NCBI RefSeq assembly: GCF_019355395.1
Contig: NZ_CP048829.1
Span: forward strand, 1,825,501 to 1,889,500
Direction: 5' to 3'
DNA length: 64,000 nt
DNA from: Chordicoccus furentiruminis
Lineage (GTDB): Bacteria > Bacillota > Clostridia > Lachnospirales > Lachnospiraceae
The notes below the pieces were generated by a model. The model saw nothing but the letters and a program-made list of their open reading frames with translations. It was not told where the DNA came from and did not search any database. The translations under genes were made by a program, and so were the position numbers. Within the stretch, counting starts at the first letter, position 1. Each line of letters starts with the position of its first letter. Positions 25,324 to 34,571 of the stretch are shown here, piece by piece.

Positions 25324-26439
25324 ATGGACAAGAAAGTTACGATTGCGGATATTGCGAGACTGGCGGGAACGTCTAAAACAACGGTTTCCAGGGTGATTAA
25401 TGGAAACGGCTATGTAAGCGAAGAAACAAGAAATAACATACTGAAAATAATTGATGAAACGAAATTTATTCCGTCAAGTGCAGCCAGAACGCTTGCGAGT
25501 CATACGTCAAAACTAATAGGCGTGGTTGTTCCTGAGATTGAAAATGAGTTTTTTACAAGCGTATTGAAGGGGATTAGCGCAGCCGCAGATGAAAGCGGTT
25601 ACATATTACTGTACTTTGATACGAATAATGACTTTTTGAAAGAGAGAAAAGCACTCATTGAACTTCGAAGTCTGGATTTGCTGGGACTGATTATTACTCC
25701 GACCTCGGACTATGGCAGACCGGAAGATGATGAGCAAAACCGAGAGTATCACGCTATTTTGCGAAATCTGAATATCCCTGTGGTGGAGATGGACCGAAGC
25801 GTCAAAGATACAGAATGGGACGGGGTCTTCTTTGAAAACTATAAGGCGGCATACGCCGCAACCAAAATTCTTGCGGATCAGGGGTATGGCAATATTGCCA
25901 CTATAACTGGAGATTTAAATATTCAGATTGGCAGGGAGCGGTTTAGGGGATATGAAGATGCCTTACGGGATGCTGGATTAGCAGTAAGAAATGAGCTTAT
26001 TTTTAAAGGTGATTTTTCTGTAGACACTGCTTATCGGATCGGGATGAAAATGCTGTCTGGAGCGACAATTCCTGATGCCGTTTTTACAGCTAACAATTCG
26101 ACATCAATGGGATTTATTCGGGCTGTGCGTGAAATGAAAATGAAGCTGGGCCGTGAGATCGCCATGATAGGCATTGATCAGATTAAAGCGCTTGACAATA
26201 TCGGGTACAACTACAGCTATATTGCGCGGGACTGTGCCGAAATGGGCAGAATCGCTATGAGAATGCTGGATGAGCGAATCAACAAGAAGAAGACGAGTCG
26301 GAATATGGTTTATATTCCGTATCGTGTGGAATTGAAGGGATCTGAACGAAACGAACGGTTTGCTTTGAACCGCGGGAATGACAGTCAGGCAAAGGCTGTT
26401 GTTATAGAAAAACATATTCAAAAGGAGGCTTCAGAATGA
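25324..26439 (+). CDS. LacI-family transcriptional regulator
   Basis: The 371-residue protein starts with a textbook LacI helix-turn-helix and hinge (VTIADIARLAGTSKTTVSRVINGNGYVSEETRNNI, residues ~5-40, then SSAARTLASHTSKLIGVVVPEIEN). A periplasmic-binding-protein-like sensor domain follows. It heads the ABC-transporter operon and overlaps the next gene by 4 bp (ATGA), so it is the likely local repressor, responding to the imported sugar. An operator-like site lies immediately upstream of its start. Confidence 0.92.
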   Translation: MDKKVTIADIARLAGTSKTTVSRVINGNGYVSEETRNNILKIIDETKFIPSSAARTLASHTSKLIGVVVPEIENEFFTSVLKGISAAADESGYILLYFDTNNDFLKERKALIELRSLDLLGLIITPTSDYGRPEDDEQNREYHAILRNLNIPVVEMDRSVKDTEWDGVFFENYKAAYAATKILADQGYGNIATITGDLNIQIGRERFRGYEDALRDAGLAVRNELIFKGDFSVDTAYRIGMKMLSGATIPDAVFTANNSTSMGFIRAVREMKMKLGREIAMIGIDQIKALDNIGYNYSYIARDCAEMGRIAMRMLDERINKKKTSRNMVYIPYRVELKGSERNERFALNRGNDSQAKAVVIEKHIQKEASE

Positions 26440-27467
26440 GAAAGAAAGTACTTGCAACTCTATTGGCTCTGGGAATGGCAGTGACCGGAACAGTTGTCCC
26501 ATGTGCGGCTTCTTCTTCAACTGCGGAGGCTCCGGGGGATCAGGTTAACATTTCCTTCCTGATTAAGGCTACGGATTCGGATTTCTGGCAGCAGGCGGTT
26601 GTCGGAGCGAAAAACTTTGCTTTTGAGCATCCGGACGTCAATTTGACTGTTCAGGGGCCGGTTTCCGAGGCGGATACTGCTGAACAGACGGAAATTCTTG
26701 ACAATATTCTGACTACGAACCCGGATGGTATCGCAGCAGCCCCTACACTTGAGGACAATCTTTCCGCCGGATTCGATGAAGCGGCCAAGAAGAATATTCC
26801 GGTGGCCGTGTTCGATAACCAGCCATCAACAGAGAATTATATCTCACTGTTTGCGACAGACACGATTTCTGCAGGTAAGGCGGTCGGAGAAGCGTTCCTG
26901 AAGGAATTGGATCAGAGAGGTGTTGAGAAGAAAGGCGTTGTTGGCTTGATTTCCCCGATGGCAGGTTCACTTACGGTGTCCAGACGTGAAGAGGGGTTCA
27001 AAGAGTATTTAAAGGACAATGCTCCTGACATCAAGGTGCTGGACCCCATTTATACAGATAACGATATTCCGAAGTCCCTGCAGGCTGCAGAAGATATCTA
27101 TACTGCAAATCAGGATGATCTGCTTGGATATTTCGCTTCGAACAATGCAACCGGCGATGGCCTCTCACAGTTCATGACGGAAAATGATCTTGGAAGCAAG
27201 CTGGTTGCATGCGCATTTGACTCGGATGAGGCGGAAATCAATGCGGTTCGCGACGGACAGCTGTTCCTGACGGCAGTTCAGAATCCTTATGAAATGGGTT
27301 ATCAGTCGGTACAGTGTGTTTATGACGTAATCAAGGGCACGAAAAAGGCAGCTGACTTTGAAAAATTTACGGATACGGGAATCAGCCTGATTACGCAGGA
27401 AAATGTCGATTCAGATGATATGAAGGGCATAATTGATCCGTTCTCCCTGAAGAAGTATAAGGACTGA
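26436..27467 (+). CDS. Ribose-type sugar ABC transporter substrate-binding protein
   Basis: The 343-residue exported protein has a basic N-terminus, a hydrophobic core (VLATLLALGMAVTGTVVP) and a cysteine before AASSS. The lipobox VVPC is non-ideal because of the proline, so lipidation is uncertain. The mature part is an RbsB-like binding protein: VNISFLIKATDSDFWQQAVVGA, DGIAAAPTLEDNLSAGFDEAAKKNIPVAVFDNQ and the C-terminal QNPYEMGYQSVQCVYDVI. It catches a pentose or related sugar outside the cell and passes it to the ATPase/permease pair downstream. AAAGGAGG precedes the start. Confidence 0.9.
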   Translation: MRKKVLATLLALGMAVTGTVVPCAASSSTAEAPGDQVNISFLIKATDSDFWQQAVVGAKNFAFEHPDVNLTVQGPVSEADTAEQTEILDNILTTNPDGIAAAPTLEDNLSAGFDEAAKKNIPVAVFDNQPSTENYISLFATDTISAGKAVGEAFLKELDQRGVEKKGVVGLISPMAGSLTVSRREEGFKEYLKDNAPDIKVLDPIYTDNDIPKSLQAAEDIYTANQDDLLGYFASNNATGDGLSQFMTENDLGSKLVACAFDSDEAEINAVRDGQLFLTAVQNPYEMGYQSVQCVYDVIKGTKKAADFEKFTDTGISLITQENVDSDDMKGIIDPFSLKKYKD

Positions 27468-27532
27468 TATGGCTGGTTTTTGTGAAGAATAATCTACCAC
27501 AGATTCGCTGCGTATTTTCAGGAAGGTTTGAG

Positions 27533-27570
27533 GCAGGGCACTGGGCCGGAGGACCCGATGCCCTGCTTTT
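27533..27570 (+). terminator. Intra-operon attenuating terminator after the binding-protein gene
   Basis: GCAGGGCA (27533-27540) pairs with TGCCCTGC (27559-27566), with an inner GGG/CCC pairing, followed by TTTT. It stands between the binding protein and the ATPase gene, where partial termination would give excess binding protein, as is common in ABC sugar operons. Confidence 0.7.
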
Positions 27571-27610
27571 ATCAACTCAGCGGATCTACGGAAAGGAGAG
27601 CGAAAGCTGT

Positions 27611-29128
27611 ATGTCAAATGACTCCAAAGTGCTTGTGAGAATGGAGAATATATCCAAAGAATTTCCAGGCGTCAAAGCGTTGTCAAATGTCAGTTTTGAC
27701 GTCAGGGAAGGAGAGGTGCATGCGCTGGTGGGAGAAAACGGCGCAGGAAAATCAACACTGATCAAGATCTTGATGGGTGTATATCCGCCTTCCGAAGGGA
27801 AGGTTTTTGTTAATGGAGAGGAGGTTCACTGCAAATCGCCAGGAGAGGCTTTGGAGAAAGGACTGGGAGCTGTATACCAGGATATTACCTTGGCTAATCA
27901 TCTGACGGTTGGAGAGAACTTTTTTCTCGGTCATCTCCTTAAGAAAGGACCGATTGTCGACTGGGGGAAGATGTATAAGATCAGCCAGGCGACCTTGAAG
28001 GACTTGAACATTGATATTAATTCAAGAAGCAAGGTCAGGGATTTGACGATTGGGCAGCAGGAAATGGTATCGATCGCGAAGATTATCTATCAGAAGGCAA
28101 ATATTCTGGTTTTTGATGAACCTACCGCGCTCTTGACCAATGAAGAAGTGGAAATTCTGTTCAAACTGATTAGGGATCTGCGAGATCGAGGGTATGGAAT
28201 TATATATATCTCTCACCGAATGGAAGAGATTTTTTCGTTATGCGACCGAGTGACGGTCCTTAAAAATGGCGAATATGTAGATACGCTGAACGTTCGTGAC
28301 ACAGACGAAAAAGGTCTTGTCAGAATGATGGTCGGACGTAATGTAGAAGATCTGTATGGCATTGAGCATCCAAAGAAGGGGGATGTTGTTCTGCGTGTTG
28401 ATCATCTGACAGGAAAGGCTTTTCAGAATATAAGTTTCGAGGTTCACGCCGGAGAAATATTTGGCATGTTTGGCTTGATCGGAGCTGGAAGAACTGAGGT
28501 TTGCCGGGCGATCTTCGGCGCTGACAAATACGATTCAGGTCAGGTTTTTATCCATGAAAAAGCAATACACAACCAGAAGCCGATTGAAGGAATTCGTAAC
28601 TCGATTGCATTTCTGACAGAGGACAGAAAAAAAGAAGGACTTTGTCTTGGACTGTCCGTTGAGAAAAATATCAATATGGCTTCGTATCCGGCGATTTCGA
28701 ACGGCGGTATTGTCAATCTGAAAAAAGAAAAAGCACGAGCTGAACAATATGTTCAGGAGGTTAATATTAAGACTCCTGCTGTGAGCCAGCTTTGTAAGAA
28801 TTTATCAGGAGGAAATCAGCAGAAGGTTGTAATCAGCAAATGGCTGTGCTGCGACAGTGATGTTTTCATTTTTGATGAACCGACTGTCGGTGTGGACGTC
28901 GGAGCGAAAGTTGAAATATACAAGCTGATTGAACAGCTTACGAGGAAGGGAAAAGCGGTTATTCTGATCTCATCTTATTTGCCTGAGGTGATGGGGCTGG
29001 CTGACAAACTGTTTATTATGTCAGAAGGAAAGGCTATGGGACTGCTTGATCGCTCTGAATTCTATGATGCCAACCATAAACTGAATGAGGCAGCTGCTCT
29101 TGAAAAAGCATCCGGAATTAATTCGTAA
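27611..29128 (+). CDS. Ribose-type sugar ABC transporter ATP-binding protein (double ATPase)
   Basis: The 505-residue RbsA-like protein has two ATPase halves in tandem. The first has Walker A GENGAGKST, the signature LTIGQQEMVSIAK and Walker B ILVFDEPTALL. The second has a degenerate P-loop (GLIGAGRTEVCRA), the signature LSGGNQQKVVISKWL, and Walker B VFIFDEPTVGVDVG. This one-active, one-degenerate-site pattern is typical of sugar RbsA/MglA proteins. The open frame reaches back to 27482, but ATG 27611 (MSNDSKVLVRMENISKEFPGV) with GGAAAGGAG upstream gives the family start. Confidence 0.93.
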   Translation: MSNDSKVLVRMENISKEFPGVKALSNVSFDVREGEVHALVGENGAGKSTLIKILMGVYPPSEGKVFVNGEEVHCKSPGEALEKGLGAVYQDITLANHLTVGENFFLGHLLKKGPIVDWGKMYKISQATLKDLNIDINSRSKVRDLTIGQQEMVSIAKIIYQKANILVFDEPTALLTNEEVEILFKLIRDLRDRGYGIIYISHRMEEIFSLCDRVTVLKNGEYVDTLNVRDTDEKGLVRMMVGRNVEDLYGIEHPKKGDVVLRVDHLTGKAFQNISFEVHAGEIFGMFGLIGAGRTEVCRAIFGADKYDSGQVFIHEKAIHNQKPIEGIRNSIAFLTEDRKKEGLCLGLSVEKNINMASYPAISNGGIVNLKKEKARAEQYVQEVNIKTPAVSQLCKNLSGGNQQKVVISKWLCCDSDVFIFDEPTVGVDVGAKVEIYKLIEQLTRKGKAVILISSYLPEVMGLADKLFIMSEGKAMGLLDRSEFYDANHKLNEAAALEKASGINS

Positions 29129-29146
29129 AATGAGAGGCGGTACAAT

Positions 29147-30097
29147 ATGAAAAAAGCAAAGTCAGAGGGATTCAAAACATTCCTGAACGGGTATGGAGTC
29201 GTCACCATTGTTTTAATCGCAGTGTTTATTGTGATGAGTTTCCTCAGCAAAAACTTCATGACCGGAGTCAATATGTACAACCTGATGCGGTCAACAGCAG
29301 TATATGGCATTATAGCCCTTGCCATGACCTTTGTCATTGTTACGGGCGGCATTGATTTGTCTGTCGGCACGCATGTCGGGATGGCGGGTATGGTTGTTGC
29401 CTTGCTAACAGTTAATCAGGTTTGCGGAATTTGGCCGGCTGTTTTTATTGCACTGGCACTTTGCGCAGTGATCGGACTGATTAATGGGATCATGATTTAC
29501 GACGGCGGACTTCCCCCATTCATTGCCACACTGGGAATGATGATGATCACGCGGGCGATTATCCTTCTGATCTCCAATGCAAAAAACATCACCGGGCTTC
29601 CGCAATCCTTTTTGGCTGTATCAAAGATGAAAGTCGGCCCGATTCCCTTTATGGCCGTAGTGTGGTTCATAGCGATTGCAATCTCTTTCTTTATCTTTAA
29701 ATATACCGTGTTTGGAAGAAATGTTTTTTCGGTCGGATCTAATATTGAAGCCGCACGCCTTTCAGGTATCCCGGTCAGAAGAACTACATATGGAGTTTAC
29801 GTTCTTTCGGGAATATTTTGCGGAGTCGGCGGTATTCTTCTGACATCCCGCGTGGCCAGTGGTATTCCTACATTGGGCACTGGCTATGAGATGAACGCCA
29901 TTGCCGCGGCGGTGGTCGGCGGAGCATCAATGAATGGCGGCGAAGGTTATATCGGAGGAACGGTGGTTGGTTCTATCCTTATTGCGACGATCGCGAATGC
30001 CGGCACGTTGCTGGGGCTGAATTCTAATATTACGGATATCATTGTAGGAGTGCTGATTGTTGCCTCTGTTCTCATTGACAAGTTCAGAAAGCATTAA
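29147..30097 (+). CDS. Ribose-type sugar ABC transporter permease
   Basis: The 316-residue membrane protein has 8-10 hydrophobic segments and RbsC-family motifs: MTFVIVTGGIDLSVGT near residue 63 and IAAAVVGGASMNGGEGYIGGT near 260, the ATPase-contacting loop. It forms the homodimeric channel for the binding protein and ATPase encoded just upstream. GAGGCGG precedes the start; the gap to the ATPase gene is 18 bp. Confidence 0.93.
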   Translation: MKKAKSEGFKTFLNGYGVVTIVLIAVFIVMSFLSKNFMTGVNMYNLMRSTAVYGIIALAMTFVIVTGGIDLSVGTHVGMAGMVVALLTVNQVCGIWPAVFIALALCAVIGLINGIMIYDGGLPPFIATLGMMMITRAIILLISNAKNITGLPQSFLAVSKMKVGPIPFMAVVWFIAIAISFFIFKYTVFGRNVFSVGSNIEAARLSGIPVRRTTYGVYVLSGIFCGVGGILLTSRVASGIPTLGTGYEMNAIAAAVVGGASMNGGEGYIGGTVVGSILIATIANAGTLLGLNSNITDIIVGVLIVASVLIDKFRKH

Positions 30098-30117
30098 CAG
30101 AAAAAGGGGAGTGCGCC

Positions 30118-30567
30118 ATGAGATTTGATCTGCATGAAGGAATACTGAACTGTCAGCTCAAAAGAGTATTAGCTGAAGCTGGGCATATGGACTGGCTGAT
30201 GCTCTCAGATGCTGCGATGCCGGTTCCGATTGACAAGGAAAGAGTGGATTTGGCTATAGTCAAAGGATTGCCCAGACAACTGTCTGTTTTAAAAGCGATC
30301 ATACAGGAAAAGCCGATTGAGAAGATATATATGGCTTCCGAAGTGAAGGAAGTCAGTCCCAAATATCTTTCGAAGGTCAGAGAACTTCTGAAGGAAAGTG
30401 ATACCGAGCTTGAATTTGTTCCCCATGAGACGCTGAAGAAAATGTCCAGAGATTATAACACACGAGCCTGTATCCGTACGGGCGAATGCACAAGTTACTC
30501 GACCATGATTCTTGATATCGGAGTTTCCTATGGGGGCGATGATGACACGGATTTTCATGCGGTTTGA
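30118..30567 (+). CDS. RbsD/FucU-family sugar mutarotase (first copy)
   Basis: The 149-residue protein matches the RbsD/FucU fold. The N-terminal H-x-x-L/I motif is degenerate (LHEGILNCQLKRVLAEAGHMDWLMLSDAAMPVP), and RVDLAIVKGLPRQLSVLKAIIQEKPIEKIYMASE and RTGECTSYSTMILDIGV follow. RbsD interconverts beta-pyranose and beta-furanose forms so ribokinase gets its substrate. It lies between the permease and ribokinase genes. A second, shorter RbsD follows ribokinase, so one may have taken another sugar. Confidence 0.85.
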   Translation: MRFDLHEGILNCQLKRVLAEAGHMDWLMLSDAAMPVPIDKERVDLAIVKGLPRQLSVLKAIIQEKPIEKIYMASEVKEVSPKYLSKVRELLKESDTELEFVPHETLKKMSRDYNTRACIRTGECTSYSTMILDIGVSYGGDDDTDFHAV

Positions 30568-30645
30568 AAGCTGGTCTGTCCATCGTTTGAGATAAATCTG
30601 TGTACTCATAATCAGATCGATGAAGCATGAGAGGAGGGAATTTCT

Positions 30646-31587
30646 TTGAAAAAAAAGATATTGATGTTTGGAAGCTTTGTCGTAGACCTGACCGGCAGAG
30701 GCCCTCATCTCCCTGTCCCCGGAGAGACAGTTAAAAGCGGTTATTTTAAGATGGGGCCGGGTGGAAAGGGATACAATCAGGGGATCGCGGCTTTCCAATC
30801 AGGCGGTGAAGTAACAATCGTAACAAAGCTTGGAAATGATCTGTTTGCCAATATCGCATTGGATTTCATGAAGAATCTCGGCATGGATACGTCCAGAATA
30901 CTGAGAACAGATGAATATTCAACAGGAACCGCATTAATAGAAGTAGACGAGAAAACCGGTCAGAACGCAATCATGGTTATTCCATCAGCCTGTGATCATA
31001 TTACGGATGATGAAGTGGACAGTCTGAAGGATTTGATTAGTTCGTCCGATATTGTGCTGACCCAGCTGGAAACAAATTACAGTGCACTGTCACGTCTTAT
31101 TGATCTTGCTTATTCAGCGGGCAAGCAGATTGTTCTAAATACAGCACCGGTACAACCGGTCAGTGACAAGCTTCTTGCGAAATGCAGTATCGTTACGCCG
31201 AACGAAGTAGAGGCCGCTGCTTTGAGCGGTATACCCGTGACAGATGAAAAAAGCGCATCAGCAGCAGCCGGTTATTTTCTGAAGAAAGGTGTGAAGGCTG
31301 TTATTATTACGATGGGAGAGAAAGGAGCTTTTGTAACGGACGGAAAAACAGAAAAGATGATTCCGGCTTATCCGGTGCAAGCTCTTGATACGACTGGCGC
31401 CGGGGATGCTTATAATGGCGGTCTTGTTACGGCGCTTTCAGAAGGAAAAGACATTTTTGAAGCAGCACGGTTCGCGAGCGCGGTAGGAGCTTTGGCTGTA
31501 CAGAAGATCGGTACCGCACCGGCAATGCCGCGAAGGGATGAAATCGACGCGTTTATTGCGTCGAGAGGAAAGGAGAACGAGGAATGA
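30646..31587 (+). CDS. rbsK: Ribokinase-like PfkB-family sugar kinase
   Basis: The 313-residue PfkB kinase contains the N-terminal GGKGYNQGIAA motif (residues ~43-53) and the C-terminal anion-hole/catalytic motif DTTGAGDAYNGGLVTAL (Asp base in GAGD). It would phosphorylate the imported pentose or ketose with ATP. The start is TTG at 30646, seven bases after GAGGAGGG; no in-frame ATG fits. Its stop overlaps the start of the second rbsD-like gene (ATGA). Confidence 0.9.
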   Translation: MKKKILMFGSFVVDLTGRGPHLPVPGETVKSGYFKMGPGGKGYNQGIAAFQSGGEVTIVTKLGNDLFANIALDFMKNLGMDTSRILRTDEYSTGTALIEVDEKTGQNAIMVIPSACDHITDDEVDSLKDLISSSDIVLTQLETNYSALSRLIDLAYSAGKQIVLNTAPVQPVSDKLLAKCSIVTPNEVEAAALSGIPVTDEKSASAAAGYFLKKGVKAVIITMGEKGAFVTDGKTEKMIPAYPVQALDTTGAGDAYNGGLVTALSEGKDIFEAARFASAVGALAVQKIGTAPAMPRRDEIDAFIASRGKENEE

Positions 31588-31988
31588 AGACAAGCGGAAT
31601 ACTTCACCCTCAGCTGGTGCGGATTCTGGCCGAGATCCGTCATAAGGATACAATCGTTATAGGAGATGCCGGACTGCCGGTTCCGGATGGAGTAGAGCGT
31701 GTGGATCTTGACTTTATACCAGGACAGCTACCTTATCTTGATGTTTTGAAGGCCGTTTTGCAGGAACAGAATAATAACTTTGAAGCGGCAGTGTTCGCAG
31801 ATGAAGCTAAAACGGTATCTCCGGATTTCCATCGAAAAGCGCTGGCTCTGCTTCCAGATGGAATTGATATCAGCTATGTTCCTCATGTTCAACTCAAGGA
31901 AATGTCAGGAGATGCAAAAGCGATTATTCTGACAGGAGAATTCACCCCCTATACTAATGTTATTCTGAGATCCGGATGCGCGTATTGA
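31584..31988 (+). CDS. rbsD: RbsD-like D-ribose pyranase (second copy)
   Basis: The 134-residue protein is a closer match to true RbsD than the first copy: KTSGILHPQLVRILAEIRHKDTIVIGDAGLPVP with the catalytic His region and GDAGLPVP motif, RVDLDFIPGQLPYLDVLKAVL, HVQLKEMSGDAKAIILTGEFTPYTNVIL. It catalyses pyranose-furanose exchange. It overlaps rbsK by 4 bp. Two different RbsD homologues flanking one kinase is unusual. Confidence 0.88.
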   Translation: MKTSGILHPQLVRILAEIRHKDTIVIGDAGLPVPDGVERVDLDFIPGQLPYLDVLKAVLQEQNNNFEAAVFADEAKTVSPDFHRKALALLPDGIDISYVPHVQLKEMSGDAKAIILTGEFTPYTNVILRSGCAY

Positions 31989-32075
31989 TTACAGAGGAAT
32001 AAAAAAACAGCAGATAATCGATCTTGGATAACTGAACTGAAAAGCCAATCATACGAAGGAGGTGACATTTGAACT

Positions 32076-33608
32076 ATGAGTGATCAGTATCTGATTGCGT
32101 ATGATATTGGAACGTCAGGAACCAAGGCATCATTATACAGTGCGGATGGACGTATGCTCCATCGGTGTACGGTTGGATACGAAATCAGCTACAGGTCAGG
32201 AGGAAGAGTAGAGCAGTATCCTGACGATTGGTGGAATGCAGTTGTGACTGCGACCAGGAAACTGACTGAAAACGCTGATGGGCGAGCAGTAGCAGCTGTT
32301 TCCTTTTCCGGACAGATGATGGGCTGCCTTCTGATAGATCGGGATGGGAAGCCACTTGGCAATTCCATTATATGGGCAGATACCAGAGCGCAGGATGAAG
32401 CAGAAATTCTTTCTAAGCGCGTTGGCGAAGAAAGAGGCTATCAAATCCTTGGACATCGGATCAGTTGCAGTTACAGCATTGAAAAACTGATGTGGCTCAA
32501 AAAAAATGAGCCGGAGCGCTATGAACAAGGCTTCAAAATGATTCAAGCCAAGGATTACATCATTTTGAAGATGACAGGCAGAGTGGTTAGTGATTATTCG
32601 GATGGATCCGGTACGAACGGGATGGACCTTCTCAATAATTGCTGGTCACGGGAAGTTCTAGATGCCGCAGGACTTGATATGGATAAGATGCCGGAGCTGG
32701 TGCAGTCTGCCGAGGTTGTCGGGCATCTGACCAAAGAGTCTGCATCGCTGCTTCATCTATCAGAGGATGTTAAAGTAGTGGCTGGAGGCGGAGATGGACC
32801 ATGTGCGACACTCGGCTCTGGATGCGTCAGAAATGGTCAGTATTATCTGACATTTGGCACTTCTGCATGGGTTTCTGGAACGTCTGCCAAACCAAGGGCG
32901 GATGAAAAACATATATTGTTTACTTTTTCACATGTTATTCCCGGGATGTATTCACCGACTGGGACGATGCAGGCGGCGGGCAGCTCCTATGCATACATGA
33001 AAAAAACTTTTTGCCAGGAGGAAATCCAACGCGCAGAGCAGGAAAAGCGAAATGTCTATGATATACTCGACGAAATGATTGAGAAGGTTCCTGCTGGATC
33101 AGATCATCTCCTTTATCTGCCCTATTTGAATGGAGAAAGAGCTCCTCGCTGGAATCCGAACGCTTCGGGTGCTTTTCTTGGGATGACAATGGAACATACC
33201 AAAGCACATTATCTCCGAGCAGCGCTTGAAGGCGTAGCGATGAATCTGGACTTGATACTGAAAGCCCATAGAGAGCATGAAGAGATAAATCGGCTGATCC
33301 TGACCGGCGGAGGCGCAAAAGGCGATATTGTAGCCAGAATACTTGCGGACGTCACTGGATGTGAGATGGTACGGCCAGATCATGTGGAAGATGCAACATC
33401 TATGGCGGCGGCTGTCCTGGCAGGCTTCGGTGCGGGAATTTACCGGAATTTTGACGCGATTAATTTGTATCTTAAATTCGGACAGCCGATCAGGCCGGAC
33501 GAACAGAACCATAAGATTTATCAGAAACTGGAAAAAGTATTCGACGATGTCTATTACGCTCTGGAGCCATATTTTAAGGAGATACAGGGTAATAAGGCGA
33601 CAAGATAA
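32076..33608 (+). CDS. FGGY-family carbohydrate kinase (xylulokinase-like)
   Basis: The 510-residue kinase shows the FGGY nucleotide-fold opening [21 protein letters not shown], the substrate motif [26 protein letters not shown], and the C-terminal ATP motif [22 protein letters not shown]. The family phosphorylates ketoses or polyols such as xylulose, ribulose or glycerol. Together with the ribokinase it gives the cluster two kinases, probably for an aldose/furanose and a ketose. AAGGAGGTGA lies nine bases before the ATG. Confidence 0.9.
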   Translation: MSDQYLIAYDIGTSGTKASLYSADGRMLHRCTVGYEISYRSGGRVEQYPDDWWNAVVTATRKLTENADGRAVAAVSFSGQMMGCLLIDRDGKPLGNSIIWADTRAQDEAEILSKRVGEERGYQILGHRISCSYSIEKLMWLKKNEPERYEQGFKMIQAKDYIILKMTGRVVSDYSDGSGTNGMDLLNNCWSREVLDAAGLDMDKMPELVQSAEVVGHLTKESASLLHLSEDVKVVAGGGDGPCATLGSGCVRNGQYYLTFGTSAWVSGTSAKPRADEKHILFTFSHVIPGMYSPTGTMQAAGSSYAYMKKTFCQEEIQRAEQEKRNVYDILDEMIEKVPAGSDHLLYLPYLNGERAPRWNPNASGAFLGMTMEHTKAHYLRAALEGVAMNLDLILKAHREHEEINRLILTGGGAKGDIVARILADVTGCEMVRPDHVEDATSMAAAVLAGFGAGIYRNFDAINLYLKFGQPIRPDEQNHKIYQKLEKVFDDVYYALEPYFKEIQGNKATR

Positions 33609-33621
33609 GGAGTATAGTAAG

Positions 33622-34287
33622 ATGGAGATTACGAGGAAAAATGTAGCGGGCATCATTGACCACACATTGCTGAAGCCGGAAGCCAGCGAGACGCAGATTG
33701 CGAAGCTGTGCAGCGAGGCGATGGAGTACCATTTCGCTTCGGTATGTGTCAATCCGGGATATGTGAAGCAGTGCGCGGAGACGCTGAAGGACAGCTCTGT
33801 CAATGTCTGCACGGTGATCGGATTCCCTCTCGGCGCGACGACGACGGAATCGAAAGCGTTCGAGGCGAAAAACGCAGTTGAGAACGGCGCGGATGAAGTG
33901 GACATGGTCGTCAATGTCGGAAAGATCAAGTCCGGAGACTGGGATTTCGTGAAGAAAGACATCGAAGCGGTTGTGCAGGCGGCGGGCGGTCATCTCGTCA
34001 AGGTGATCATCGAAACCTGTCTGCTGACGGATGATGAAAAGGTGAAGGTCTGCCTTACCGCGAAGGAGGCCGGAGCGGATTTTGTGAAGACGTCGACCGG
34101 TTTTTCGACCGGCGGCGCGAAGCCGGAAGATGTCGCGCTGATGCGCAGGACGGTCGGACCGGATATGGGTGTAAAAGCTTCCGGTGGGATTCATACTGCC
34201 GAGGAAGCGATTGCCTGCATCAAAGCGGGCGCGAACCGGCTTGGCTGCAGCGCGGGCGTGCAGATCATAAGCGGAATACCGGAGTGA
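33622..34287 (+). CDS. deoC: Deoxyribose-phosphate aldolase (second copy)
   Basis: The 221-residue protein is a standard Deo[66 protein letters not shown], Schiff-base lysine in [16 protein letters not shown], second lysine in [13 protein letters not shown]. It is higher in GC than the kinase gene before it. The open frame runs back to 33343 inside the kinase gene, but ATG 33622 with AAGGAG nine bases upstream is the true start. It is the second DeoC within 12 kb; the remnant of hxlB begins at its stop codon. Confidence 0.94.
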   Translation: MEITRKNVAGIIDHTLLKPEASETQIAKLCSEAMEYHFASVCVNPGYVKQCAETLKDSSVNVCTVIGFPLGATTTESKAFEAKNAVENGADEVDMVVNVGKIKSGDWDFVKKDIEAVVQAAGGHLVKVIIETCLLTDDEKVKVCLTAKEAGADFVKTSTGFSTGGAKPEDVALMRRTVGPDMGVKASGGIHTAEEAIACIKAGANRLGCSAGVQIISGIPE

Positions 34288-34495
34288 ACTTCCGTCCCTA
34301 ACCGATGTAGCCGAGAGAATGACCGAACTTCTGTCGAATGTATCAGAAACGCAGGTCGAAGATTTTTGTCATACGCTGCGGCTCGCAGGCCGAATTTTTA
34401 CTGGAGGGGCCGGTCGCAGCGGTCTGGTCTCGAAATCCTTTGCAATGCGGCTGATTTATGAAGCGGGATTTACAGATCGGCTTAGTCAGGACTGA
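34286..34495 (+). pseudogene. hxlB: 6-phospho-3-hexuloisomerase (HxlB/PHI) N-terminal remnant
   Basis: In the frame starting near 34286 the sequence reads LTDVAERMTELLSNVS, then ETQVEDFCHTLRLAGRIFT, then GGAGRSGLVSKSFAMRLIY and EAGF, ending at TGA 34493-34495. This is the N-terminal third of a SIS-domain hexuloisomerase: the string RIF-x-x-GAGRSGL-x-x-K-S-FAMRL is the family signature. About 110-120 residues of the fold (including the catalytic end) are missing, and no start codon with a ribosome site is seen. It sits between deoC and the second epimerase, so the operon has lost a ribulose-monophosphate-type isomerase. This short frame is easy to miss because it lacks a proper start. Confidence 0.85.
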
Positions 34496-34571
34496 TCGCG
34501 AGAGCGATGAGTCGGATTCTGAATGAGGAAGATTGACAGTCTGCGCGAGAAATAAAACGGAGGCGGGTACG

